Shown: positions 12,125 through 24,469 of the stretch, piece after piece
Layout of the letters: each line of letters starts with the position of its first letter
How positions within the stretch are numbered: position 1 is the stretch's first letter
Source of the DNA: Branchiostoma floridae
Lineage: Eukaryota > Chordata > Leptocardii > Amphioxiformes > Branchiostomatidae
Reading direction: 5' to 3'
Assembly (NCBI RefSeq): GCF_000003815.2
Contig: NC_049979.1
Span: 19,711,201 to 19,775,200 of the forward strand
Length of the DNA stretch: 64,000 nt
Notes under the pieces: model-generated
What the model was told of the DNA's origin: nothing
What the model saw: only the letters and a program-made list of their open reading frames with translations
The model's database searches: none
Translations under genes and position numbers: made by a program

Positions 12125-15100
12125 ATGGGAGGACAAGTCTCTCGGACCGACTTTGAGTGGGTTTATACGGACGAGCCCCACGCTACAAGGAGAAAGGAGA
12201 TCATGGGTAAGTTTGTAATTGGTGAATTGGGGAATTGTAGAGGCGGGACACCAGTTATTTGTACCCCGTGTATCAAGGGAGTCCGTTACGCTTTGAATCA
12301 TGGCGGGTGGGTATACTAAAGGACACATGATGCGTGTAGTATGTTTTATGGAACTCTATTGGATCATTAGCACATATCTATACGTGCGCGTTTGGATCAT
12401 AACTCTGATGAGATAGTTGAATCCTGCATTGAAGAATTGCCCTGCATTAGGCATGGCATGGAGACTTAGATAAACAATAAGGACACACCCCAATGATGCA
12501 GCACTCTCCAAAACACGTTCTTCGTGTTTGTCTACAGAAGGTCAGCGGTCTCTAAACGGTTGTGTATTCTGAAGTATAAACGTGATAAATCAATGCGTGT
12601 CCGTCAATTTTCGGTTGAAAGGCTTTAAAAATGAAGCAATATGGAAAGAATCAATTGTTTTCCCTGTCGCGTTATAATGCCAGACCCACCCCTATCCTTT
12701 TGTTAAACAGTCTTCTTCATTTGCTGCATTATAAAGCGCGCCCTTGATTATTGTAGTAAAAGGGTGTTGTCACGCAATATAATCTACAAGGTCAGTTTAA
12801 CCAAGGAGCCTGTAAACCGGTCTGTCATCATCGTCTTAAGGTTGTTTACTCTTATCACGTGGTCTGCCCTTTTAGAAAAAGCTTTCTTTTGGTAAATGTT
12901 AACAAATCGATTACACAAGCCCCGCGCCTATTAATAGGAATTGTTTGTTTTAGGGTAAAATATTAAACGGTGATATAGTATGTACTTTCACTGGCCTGAA
13001 GGAAGAGGTATAAGTGATACGCGTCAGGTGGGAAGAAATCAGTTGCCATAAAACAATATTGACTCACTTTTATGTGCCAAAGCTGACGTCACGTCGACCT
13101 AGTGGTCAGTGTGTTGTTTAGTCCTGTTGTATGAGCGGTTCTTTAGTGACGTTTATTTTACTTAATATCAATGAAATCGAATCAGACCTCTTTGGAACGA
13201 ACATATATGTATAGAGAGTGAGAGATAATTTTGTGGAGCAGTAGCTCTAAGTCGGCAGTGACTGTAACTTGACCGACCGTCAGCCCAAGAAAGAAAAGTT
13301 TCTTCTGTGCCGTTCACCTTTGCTTTTGTTTGACTATGCGGTGTCACGGGTCGTTTGAATTAACCAGTTCCAACCTGTGAAGACATCGAAAGAGCCACAT
13401 GTTGTACTTGTTGTACATGTTGAAGTTAACAATAGTTAGTCATAGGCCCGTTCTCTTCGGTACCGGCAAAGCCCAGTCCTGTTCACATTCGTGGAACGTA
13501 CGGTGTTTCTGTGTAGTTGGATCAGTGAGGCTAACCGCAGTATACAATGATCTATGGCCAAATGTTCTATTAGCCTCTACCAGGCTCCGTGGATCGGTAG
13601 AATCATTATCCTCAGTCCACGAAGCCTGGTAGAGGCTAATGTTCTATCACAAAACATCTGAATTTCATAATTTGTTCCCCAAGTCTAAGACCCGGCCCGT
13701 CGTGGACTCGTCGCATGACGTACAAATGTGACAGGAACCTTAAGCTTGCTGACTATACTGCAAGCAAGTGATTCACAAGACAAATTACCATGCTGACGAT
13801 GTCATTGCCGACATCTTTATGGGAAGTATTGATAAGTAAGGCTCCATCATTCCTGGTATGGGTGGAGCAACCTGATCATTACCCAACGGTCTTAAGCAGC
13901 TTGTGGTGTGCTGTGCCTTAAGCCGATTTACCTGATTTCTAAGCAGAGGTTCGGCTCTGACGTGTTTTTAGGTGTCGTGATTTCTATTCTGCACTACCGG
14001 TCGTTTGATTTACCCGCGATTTTGAAGTTTTTAACGGACTATTTACGAACAGTTACGAAAGCACCGGAGGGGGGGGGGGTGTTACACAACGTGTGTCCGA
14101 CAGGTGTGATTGTATGGCTGTCACATGAGACAATGCGATGTGTGTCAGAGGAGCGGCTCTTTTTTTAACATGCCGACATCTGAACCCCCCGGCTGACTGA
14201 ATAAACTAGGGCGGCGCTAAAAGTGCAATCTCATTCACTGTGATATAATGAGGGTGGAGAGAGATAGGTGCATATCGTATAGTTTTAGATTTACAATAAA
14301 GATGAGACATTCAGGTACATAGTTTTAATGAAGTCTGCAACAGAGTTTCATATAGCATCCGCCATATATTTCCTCCTTTTCCTACGTGCAGCTTCTTTTA
14401 CAAGTCCATAGCTACATACAGATGGAGAAAATTCGTACTATATCACACCAAACTACCAATGTCACTTCGCTTGCTAAACTACATTCAGAGTCTTCTATTT
14501 CATTCTATGAAGAGTGCACACATTTGTGTTGTCTGTGTACTGTTATGCTTTTTCGTTCTGTTTGATTTGGGGCTTTTAATTTTCAAGAATCAAGATTGTA
14601 TTTTAGTCTCTGTGTGTACATGTGTGTGAGTTGGATGGGAGTGGGGGTGTGGGTGGAGCGCACAGAAGGAGGATGAAAGACACTATGAGACACTTTGACA
14701 ATAGGAAATTATAACTGTGCCTACCGTAGATTCACAAGTTAGTTTCATTCTACTTTGTTTAATCAATGATAGTCTCTGCTAAACACACACGATTATCATG
14801 GATTAGAAAATCAATCCGTCTATGTTTACCCTTGTTAATCCTGTATTGTTTCAGCTAAGTATCCTCAGGTGAAGAAGTTGATGGGACACGATCCGAACCT
14901 GAAATACTGGGTGTTCACAATGGTCGCCGTGCAGCTGACGATAGCCTACATGTTGAAGGTAATTCTGAAAGTGTTAAGCACCATATTCTGAATCAGAACA
15001 TTCAGCTACAGTACTTTTAAACACAAGCCGACCCACACAAATTTTTGACTGTACAGCACCAGACTTTGACAAGAGATGAAGCACAATGTTACAGATAGCA

Positions 15101-18070
15101 ATGTACATCCGGGCCCTTCAATCATCACTGAATAGAGGCGGAGGACGCTACAAGCTGTCTGCAACGTTTGATGACGTCATAGTATACCATCCTACCAATA
15201 GTTGAAAAATTCTTATTGTCGAGTCTCCAAGCTACGACTGTTTTGACGTACTCGTTTTAGGTGTTTGTATCGTCTTTTATGCGTTTTTCTATTTTGGACT
15301 GTTTTCTTTATGACTTGATGACTTCCAGCCAAACGTTTCGAAAGCGTATCGAATGTCATTTCTTGACAAAGACTCACGACGTCACGAAATTTGGCTTGTA
15401 TTGGCACGGCCGTATATTTGACACATCTCATCACCTTTAAGTGCCTAAGCATGTTACCTCGAAACGAAAATGCCGTTTGTTTTGATGTTCGCAAAATCAT
15501 ACGTCCAATTAAACTCTCTGCAGCGTTACTACAGCCCACGTTTTGAGGTGGAATAATTACCATTATTACTTGCAAAACAGGCGGACAACAACGATTTAGA
15601 TTAAGATGAATTGGGTCAAATTAGGTCACATTACCAGGTGTTCAGGTGATCTTGTTGATAGGAAACATCCCGGAGAACACACACACACGCAGACACACAC
15701 ATGCATAACGTTACACACACACACACAAACACACACAAACGCACACACAGAAGCGCGCGCACATACACACGCCCACGCAAACACGCACACAATTTGAAGA
15801 CAGTAATTGTGTCTTGCTCTGAAACCATATCTACAAACGAAAGATCAAGTCTTGTTGTTTTATATGTCTGCTGTAGGATGCTTCCTGGCCACTGATTCTA
15901 TTGACTGCCTACGTCATTGGCGGGACCATTAATCATGTCATGCTTATCGCTTGGCACGAAATTTGCCACAACCTCGCCTTCGGGCATGCTCGGCCTCGTG
16001 CGAACAAGGCCCTCGGCATCTTCGGAAACGTCATCATCGGTTTCCCGGCATCCATCTCGTTCAAGAAGTACCATCTAGAGCATCACAAGTTTCAGGTAAA
16101 TTGTTACATAACGTTATACACCTTATACACAAGCAGACCATGATATTTAGAACAGTGCCAACAGGAATGAACATCGAAAACTTGCGTGAAACAAAACATA
16201 TACAAATGCACCTGTTACTCAGAGAAATCGTGGAATAATTTTCCTTCTCTCAATTACTTTGACTTCACAGGCCCAGGACGGTTTTGACCCTGACCTTCCG
16301 ACTGTGTTTGAAGGTCAATTCTTCTGTAACTCGTTTGCGAAGGCATTGTGGGTTTTCCTACTGCCCGCGTTCTACTCGCTCCGTCCCTTGGTGGTGAGGC
16401 CAAAACCCATCACAGACTACGAGGTCATTAACCTCGTGCTGGTGGGCATTGCTGACGTTCTCATTGTGTACTTCATGAGCTACAAGGTAGGGAGCGCTCA
16501 TACACCTCATGCTTTGACTCCTTTTTCTGATAGATTGAATGCTGTTTGTGATGGACAATTCAAGAAATAAACTAACTTATTTATATTTTATTATCACGAG
16601 AACCAACCTATTTTGAAGCCGCTCTTAAACATCGAACACAACCGTCAAAATAAAATGTAACGTTACATATAGGTTTTTTTTATGTATATGATTATTTTAA
16701 CACATGACCGACTACTCAAAATCACTGCAATCATTGTACTGTGGAATTTTATGTACATAGCTTTGCAGCAAAGGACCACGAAGAATAGGCTAATTATAAA
16801 TCATTCAGTATGTTCAAACGTGCACTACTACTATCTCATTGGCTGTACTGCTAATTATGTTAGGGAGTTGGGATCGTTTCGATGATGTTAACCTTATCGT
16901 AAGTAGGATTTGGTCATATAGTATCATACTTTATATTTCAGTCTCTACTCTACCTGGCCATCGGTACCCTCCTAGGCTTGGGGCTCCATCCCATGGCTTC
17001 GCATTTTATCGCCGAGCACTACATGTTCATCAAGGGCCAGGAGACGTACTCGTACTACGGACCAATGAACGCCTTTACTTTTAACCTGGGGTACCACATG
17101 GAGCACCACGACTTCCCCAACATTCCGGGATGTAACCTACCCAAGGTACATTCAACTTACCTTTTCCAACAACTGTTCATTTGTTGAAAACGTTATTGGG
17201 AACAAGTATTGAAACATTGGATTACTTTTAAGCCGAATATGCAAAGAACTCTTCCACATGTCAATCAGAATATCAAACACGCTTCCATCATTGTCATCAA
17301 GTCTTCCTTTCTGTCAAATTCTGAATTATCATTTAGGCCATTACATAGAGTCATTTTAGTAGTGGTTGGAAGAAAGACTCGGATGTGTTACTTTAGTATG
17401 ATATCGGCAAAAGTTTAATGCCCGAATAGTGTTTTTGTCAACATTTAACAAGTAGCGTCACGTCTTTACAGAAGCGCACCTTTGCAACTCCTCAGAGGAA
17501 GGACCTACATGTATATACATAACGTCCTTGCTTAAACGGAGGAATGTCAGAAAAGAAAGGTAGCGAGGGACATAGATCTATGAAACAAACAAAAAATATC
17601 AAACAGGCCAGGTTGTCACATCTGCTTGGAGACTTTTTCGAACGTCACCGCAAATATACAAAAGTAACGGTCTCCTCTGTCAGCACTGGAAAACCAGTGC
17701 TGAAGTGGTCGTCAGCGCTGGAAGTCCAGTGCTGAGGCAGCTTCAGCACTCGAAGCCCTCCTGTCACCTTTCCAACGAAAAGACAAAATTTGCGTCAATA
17801 TAAAAGTACACAAAAGAGGTTCCAATACACGCTCCCTTTCCACGCATCATGTCGACCAAGTTAACACTAGTCCTCTGTTTCCATGCATCACAGTTAAAGG
17901 AGATCGCTAAGGAGTACTACGAGCCTCTGCCGTCGCACTCGTCATGGCCGAAAGTCATCTGGGACTTCATCATGGACCCGGCCATCGGGCCCTACTGCCG
18001 CATGAAGCGCCGCAGTAACAGGGCAAGGGACAACGGCAGCTGCGACGACGACCCCGACAAAGACATGTAG
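12125..18070 (+). CDS. degs2: Sphingolipid delta(4)-desaturase/C4-hydroxylase family, degs2-like, complete
   Basis: Six exons: 12125-12206, 14855-14958, 15877-16095, 16271-16486, 16942-17145 and 17894-18070 (TAG). They give 333 aa, close to the 323 aa of vertebrate DEGS proteins. Intron 1 is phase 1 and the rest are phase 0. The start ATG has A at -3 and G at +4. The N-terminus MGGQVS fits the N-myristoylation pattern (Gly2, Ser6) known for DEGS1, followed by the family signature [11 protein letters not shown]. Histidine boxes: H89-EIC-H93, H128-LE-HH132 and H259-ME-HH263. The third box has Met where DEGS1 has Asn and human DEGS2 has Val (from memory). Together with W in VIWDF, this leans toward DEGS2, which also hydroxylates C4. 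It lies 8.5 kb downstream of the degs1-like gene on the same strand. A MITE begins 19 bp after the stop. Substrate preference cannot be read from sequence. Confidence 0.93.
12207..14854 (+). other. degs2-like intron 1
   Basis: A 2.65 kb phase-1 intron (donor GTAAGT, acceptor TTTCAG). It contains the 68-bp foldback element at 13571-13638 and a lone AAGCAGAGGTTCGGCTC transposon end at 13941. No other exon was seen. Confidence 0.8.
13571..13638. mobile_element. 68-bp foldback MITE with 9-bp target duplication
   Basis: Ends TAGCCTCTACCAGGCT / AGCCTGGTAGAGGCTA are inverted repeats extending about 24 bp each. It is flanked by exact 9-bp direct repeats ATGTTCTAT at 13562-13570 and 13639-13647. Confidence 0.88.
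15676..15792. repeat. (CA)n-rich microsatellite
   Basis: An imperfect CA/ACAC tract with GC interruptions in degs2-like intron 2, 85 bp before exon 3. Confidence 0.9.
17681..17734. repeat. Twin hairpins in degs2-like intron 5
   Basis: CAGCACTGG-aaaa-CCAGTGCTG (17681-17702) is followed 10 bp later by CAGCGCTGG-aagt-CCAGTGCTG (17713-17734). Each has a 9-bp stem and a 4-nt loop. The paired stems share sequence. Confidence 0.7.
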
Positions 18071-18088
18071 ACCGTTTGCATCTTTTAT

Positions 18089-18387
18089 TAACCTGGAATC
18101 CAGTCTCCTCGTGACACCGCCTACCGTAGTTAGTTTAGGCTCTCCACGGGGCCAGTGTAGCTCTCAGCCGCCGTGTAATTTACACCCGGTAGGATTTCAC
18201 GCAGTTAGACTTAATTTGCCGAGTTAATTGCCGGCTAATTATCCCACTGGCACTGGGCTAAGTCTAACCCCTGAAAATCCTTCCAGGCGCGGCCGATTCC
18301 CCCGGCGGCTGAGAGCTGCACTGGCCCCGTACAAAACCTGCGCTAACTACGGTAGGCCGAGCCACAATTAGACTGGATTCCAGGTTA
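18089..18387. mobile_element. 299-bp MITE with 9-bp target duplication, in degs2-like 3'UTR
   Basis: TAACCTGGAATCCAGTC and its inverse form the ends, and more inverted matches continue inside (CTACCGTAGTTAG, GGGGCCAGTG, CTCTCAGCCGCC). Exact 9-bp direct repeats ATCTTTTAT flank it (18080-18088 and 18388-18396). It begins 19 bp after the degs2-like stop codon. Confidence 0.92.
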
Positions 18388-19190
18388 ATCTTTTATCTAA
18401 GTAATTAAGTAAGGACCGGCGGATTAATATCATTCAGGACGTACAAGTTGATGGTGGCCACCCAACAATACTAGTCAGGCGGACCCAACCTTACTACTTG
18501 CGTGCAGTAGAACATTTTTTTGAATATTATATTGATAAATGCAGTAATCCTTTCACATTAAAGTGATGAGGCTTATTTTGGTAAGCTAAGACAAAACTAG
18601 GCTGGTGAATCACTTTGAAAGGACATACCAAGGACCTCTTTGGACGTACTCAAACTATTTTATCTAAGTAGTAAAGTAAGAACCGGCAGACAAATATCAT
18701 TCAGGAAGTACAGGTTGATGTGGTCACCGAACAATATTAGTCAGGCCAAGGAGGTTGAAAGAGGGGAGGCGGACCCAACCTTAAGTTACTACTTTCGTGC
18801 AGTAGAACATCTAAGTTCATAATGATAAATGCGGTAATCCTTTCACATTAAAGTGATGAGGCTTGTTTTGGTAAGCTAAGACAAAACTAGGCTGGTGAAT
18901 CACTTTGAAAGGACGTACCAAGGACCTCTTTGGACGTACTCAAACTATTTTATCTAAGTAGTAAAGTAAGGACTGGCTTACTAATGTAATTCAGGAGGTG
19001 CAGGTTGCTAATGGTAACCGAACAATATGAGTCAGGCGGTCTCCACCTTACTACTTTTGTGCAGTAGAACATCTAAGTTCATATAGATAAATGCAGTCAT
19101 CCTTTCACATTTAAGTGATGAGGCTTGTTTTGGTAAGCTAAAAGACAGAACCAGGCTGGTGAATCATTTTGAAAGGGCGTACTCAAACAC
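18388..19190. repeat. Tandem array, about 2.8 units of 265-290 bp
   Basis: Units begin TTTTATCTAAGTA at about 18391, 18658 and 18948; each contains CCTTTCACAT..AAGTGATGAGGCTT and GGCTGGTGAATCA. It lies just downstream of the degs2-like gene. The MITE at 18089 inserted at the array's edge. Confidence 0.85.
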
Positions 19191-20981
19191 TGAAAAGGGT
19201 ACAGAGACATACATTGTATGGGTAGATGTGGAAGAAACAACATTAATATATTTTACATGTTAGTATTTGTGATCTACGTCCAAATTTTGCGCTAGACGAA
19301 TTTTGTTTTCTTCTGTACACCAGTGCATGACATGCTTTGTCAAAGTAACTTGCAGAAAGAGTCTCATCAAATCCCAAACATGTGGCATTTATATTGATTT
19401 GTGCCTTTGTGTTTGCAAATGTGTAAAAAAAAAGAAGAGATAAGTGTGTTGGTTGTGGTCAAGAGAGCTACAAGGTTATTGCGAAATATGCCCTCGGTTT
19501 TTTTTGGCAAAATATGTTATGCACATACTACAGCTTTGCAACTGAATGTATAGTTTCATGTTGGTTTAGGAGCCAATTGCAGTGCTAGATTCTTCCACTT
19601 AGTCATGTTTGCATCTATGTTTTTACAGCTCTACTATGTAGTTGCTTTAACTTCTTATGCATTTCAAAAAATGTCAAACACAACTGACAATTGTATTTTA
19701 AGAATGCCAATTTTCTTCCCTTGGTCTTCCTGTGACGTTACTATGTAAAGTTACTGCAGAAATTGTTTGGTTGTTATCTAAATTTGAGAGTATTCTTTTT
19801 AGCTCACACAAACTGGAGATGTGCTGCTGATGAAATACTGTGTGGTATAGAAAATGTATATGTGGATGTTTGTCATGTAGTATATCCGTAGAGAAATTGC
19901 TATGTCGAATTGTAAACACATGGCTGCCCGTTGTTGTGTCAAGCTTTCAATGTTCTTCCATTCTTTAAGTTTATCTCGGCAACATTTCGTACAATGCTAT
20001 TAGTACTTGTGCATAGATTCCATGACGCTGCTGCAGAGAGGTGAACACTTGTGAGATTTGTTTGTCTCTTCTGAGTAATAAACACTTTTCCTATTGTGCA
20101 GAAAAAGAGAAGATTGTCTCTCCCAGATATGTATGATATTGGTATGCTTCTCCCAAATGGAAGCTGACAAGGTCCTTCAATCTGTAGTTACACCTTATCC
20201 TGTAAGGAGGCACTCTTGAAAGGCAATAACATATGTAGTGGTTGTGTTGTCATTTCAAGGCAAGCACATATGTTCTCTATGTCTGCTTAATATTTCAATA
20301 CATGGGAACCCAAACAGTGAACAACCCAAAAAGTTCATTATATGGTTCTGATAGCGGTCCAGTCAATATTTAATTGCTGACTAGAAAAAAAAAATCAGTT
20401 CCATTTAAATCCTGTATTTTCTACAGCTCAGTTGGATGAGCTTAACACTATTTAATACAGCTCCTTGCATCTCTATGCATAGTTAAACATATTGCACCAT
20501 GTCATCAACAACTTTCATACCTGACAGTTTTCCTTCTTGGGTTAAAGAGTTTTGACAATAGTATCATGGCTGTTGTGACAATGGATCATCATGTCAATTC
20601 CTACTAAAGACAACAAAGAATAATACCTATAAATCTTCCAAACATATACATGTACTTCAATTTAATTTCCAACAGTAACTTACCACTTGTAATCATAACC
20701 TTAATCCAGCTACTAATATTCATCTGACCTACGTGCCAATCTCAAAATGTATTTGTCAATATACCAGTGGTGTCATGAATGACTATTTGCCTTGCAAACA
20801 TCTCCGAAACCACCACTTCTGAAAAACAGCAAAAAAAAGAACCAGTTTCTTTTATGTGGTACTAAAGCTTCTGTCTATGACACACAGGTGTCACTGTAGA
20901 GAGGTATGCTACTTTTAACAATCAATAGCAACATAGTAAGTGAACTTTTACATTGGCTCTCCACTTGTCACATTGTGAGGA

Positions 20982-21403
20982 CTAGGGGTGGGTACCAGTA
21001 CAGAAAATTCAGGTCCAGGTCCGGTTCAGGTCCAGAGGATCAGGTCCAGGTCCGGACCTGAACCTGATGCAGTATGACTCATACCAATGGTCCATTTAAC
21101 TACAAAGAAATCTGTTTGGTGGAGTATTAGACTTACACTGGCGTTTTAAAATCCTACAACGCTAACTGCACCTGTACAATTGGCTGTAAAACTTGGTAGA
21201 AATTACTATAAACTCTACTCTACTCCACTCTTTTCTTCCACCTGCAAGCGCCAAAACGTGTGAATGCCTGATAAAATAATGTTAATTTTCTAATCAGTCC
21301 AACATGCGGTCCACCTAATTTTTTTCAGGTCTGGTTTTTCTGTACCGGTCCAATAAGAAAAACCGGTTTTGTACCAGTACGCTGTACTGATACCCAGCTC
21401 TAG
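20982..21403. mobile_element. hAT-like non-autonomous element (CTAGGGGTGGGTACC ends)
   Basis: The left end CTAGGGGTGGGTACCAGTAC mirrors the right end GTACTGATACCCAGCTCTAG. Flanking TGAGGA direct repeats (20976-20981, 21404-21409) are probably the core of an 8-bp duplication. The interior carries repeated CAGGTCCAGGTCC. Ends of this type are common on animal hAT elements. Confidence 0.75.
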
Positions 21404-23401
21404 TGAGGATCAAATGCCAGGAAAATTTCAGTTATCAGTAGGACTGCTCTGAATGGTCCTGAAATTTGAGTGACAGACCATTGTTTGCAAAAACCATGTA
21501 GACATGCAGCTATATGGTATGATTATATATAGAGAGTGTGAATCCATGATGGTAAAACAATCTCAGACACTATGATGGTAAAACTATCTCTGCATTAAAA
21601 ATGATACACAGATAAATTGATATGTTGGCTGTGACTGAATTGGTGATGTAGACTTAACAAAAGGGCACTTAACTCCAGAAGGGGGAACAATTGCAGGGCA
21701 ATAGAGACTCTAAGCAGAGGGTCAATTGTTGATAAGATATCATTAATAAACCATTTTTGATTGATTGATATAAAAGAATAAGTAACAAGTTTTTCTTATT
21801 GTCCCTGAACTTATTTTTGTGACCTAACTTTATGCAGGCCTTGTCAGGCACATTGTATTGAGCTATAGTCTGAGATTGCTTATAACTCAAAGGGTACATG
21901 GGAGTTATGTAGCTAATGTTTTTTGATGCCTGCAGGACTAGTGGGTACTTCATCGTATACTGTGCATATAGCACGCATTTTTACTTCTACAAATTATCAC
22001 CTATTAGAACATAACACCCCCTTCTGGAATCAATGCTACTTTATGACCTAATGTTATACCCATGAAAATAGCCCTCAGAATGGTTACAACAGGGATATGG
22101 AATTGGTATAAATACAACTGTGACAAAAAAACACCACTCATTTAGTGCAACCTAATATGCTATCATAGCGATAACAACTGATATACATGTACATGTCCAA
22201 TGTACATGCCTTAAAAACAACAGAAAGAATAAGACATAACTTATTTGGACTAACCAACATGATTCTATGCGCATTCAATAAAATAGAATACAACATAACT
22301 GTCATTACCTATAGTCAACATAATCCACAAAATACTATTCCAAGAATAACATTAACATTTATATATTATACCAACAAAGTACATAAGATGTCATAATAAC
22401 TTAAATCAGTATAGTATAAGTGTATTAACATTTTGGACCCATTCCAGTACACACATATTATAATTCTCTTTACCCCGGTATCTATATATATCTGATGATA
22501 TTCTAGAGGGCAAATTTACAACTGGTGCAACACTTCTCTATTGAAGAGAATAAGCAGAATTGCAACCCATGCTAGAAATAAGCATCACAATATACAGAGA
22601 ATTCCTATTCATTGAGATACTGCTGACTCATATATAATATGAGAGATGGTCAATAAAGTACCATTGACAATAAACTACTTTTGCATTGAAATAGCTCATA
22701 TTATGCCACTAAACAAAATTGTATTTCCTGTTTTGATCTGTTTTATGTTCTGATGATGAAGACTGCCAAATCCAAAATACTGATAATTTGATCAGTAATG
22801 TCATGGAAGCATTTAAGGAGCGAAATTCATGTCAGAGAGAGAATTTTATGACAGAACAATATTGAGGTAACATGCACAAATCTTTCAATGGCATTCTTTC
22901 GTGCCACACATTGACTGAATGAACAACTTAATAAAATTGCTCTAATGTCTTGGCTTTGTACACATGACTCCCAGCAAAACATTCAGTATTTTGCTGGCCT
23001 GGCAAACATAGAATACATGAACATAGAGGAAATATTTGCTAATTCCTAAGAACCATACATTGTAATGTGAATTTGTTTCCTACACTTTTGCTGACAATGC
23101 ACAAAATATTACAAATGGCAAATGGAAATGTCACAATGTCAGGTCTATTCCCAAAATATAGTGGACAAAAAAACAACACTTGTCTGGTCACTGGATACAA
23201 GTTTGTTTTGTAAGGCAATGGCATCAGTCTGGTACAGTTCTAGTGGACACACTGTTCGGTAGACATGGTACACAGTCAAGACTCACTGAAAGGAAAACAA
23301 GCATGGTGATCCTATTCTTGAATTTCCTATTCTCACATGCAAACTTGCACATGATTGGCCAATCTGCAGCATTGCTATCATTGATGTTTATGACAACATA
23401 T

Positions 23402-23554
23402 AGGGCTCGAAATACCAAAAACTGTTTCCTGCACTTTGTGATTCATACATTTTTGTGTGCTATTGAGCCAGTAGTCTTCTAGCTTGCCAAATTGCTAGTT
23501 GTTCTGTAGTCTTCAGAACTTTGCTGCAAACTGCAGGTGGGTATTTTCAGCCCT
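23402..23554. mobile_element. Short MITE related to the AGGGCTCGAAAT family
   Basis: Starts AGGGCTCGAAATACC and ends with near-inverse GGTATTTTCAGCCCT. The ends are similar to those of the element at 3033-3379. Confidence 0.55.
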
Positions 23555-24469
23555 GCTATACATGTAAGAGTGTTACAAAGCAACAGGTTCACCATAACAC
23601 ATAATACTTGCCCCAAATGCCTGGCCTTTATGCAACATTTTCTTGTAGTTTGAACCTTGTATACCATTATTTGCACCCAGACAATACATAAAGTACAGGT
23701 AATGTTGCTGTCACAGTGTGAAGATATAGTTCTAAAGGCAAGAAATTTACCTGCCCAGAAAGCTCTTCATTGAGGTCACATAATCTCAGTTATTTGGTTC
23801 ACAAATTTTTCTTAAGCCATAGAGAAGTTAGGCAAAACATTTACCAATACCAGTATCTTGAAGTCCTGTGCCCCTCTATAATGTGGCACCTTGAATCTTG
23901 ACTTAAAAAAAAATGCTTTTTGTTTACAAGCAAAACCATGTGTAGCTGATCTTTTCTGTCTTTTCATAACATAAACAGATATTGAAAAAGGAAATTTCAT
24001 TTATAATAATGTAAGGAGGTACATATCAAGTACCAGGATTGTATGGCCCTAATGAAGTATAACAGATATGCAACTATTTGTTGTTAGGACTGAGGACTCT
24101 TTCTTGATAATTTCTACACACTACATTTAATATGGCAAACAATGTAGATATTTCAAGCCAAATGACATGCAGTGGTGAGACAAATAACTTGGATCTATCA
24201 CAAGCATTGCCTATACTGCATCACAAACCATCACCAGCTAGATACAAACAAACAGATACGTGCATATATGAAATGAGAAAGTAGGGTTGTTTTTACACTC
24301 TGAACCTGTACAAGAAACATGACATGAATGTAACTACCATGCAAAGGGGAGAAGGAAAACCCACACAGTTTAGCTCCAGAAAAGCTGTTAGCAGCTGAAT
24401 GCGATTAAAAGTTCAAACCTCAGCCAAAGACACATTCACGCAGCCAGGCACTACAAAGTCCCCTATTGT

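Larger units (their letters stand above)
19191..24469. other. Intergenic region between degs2-like and slc25a29
   Basis: No credible exon. An AATAAA at 20077-20082 could end a long degs2-like 3'UTR. The region contains the elements at 20982-21403 and 23402-23554. The part nearest 24469 should include the SLC25A29 3'UTR on the minus strand. Confidence 0.55.

Noticed and set aside
15606-15828. Thr-His-rich frames on both strands
   Set aside because: Translation of the CA microsatellite in degs2-like intron 2.
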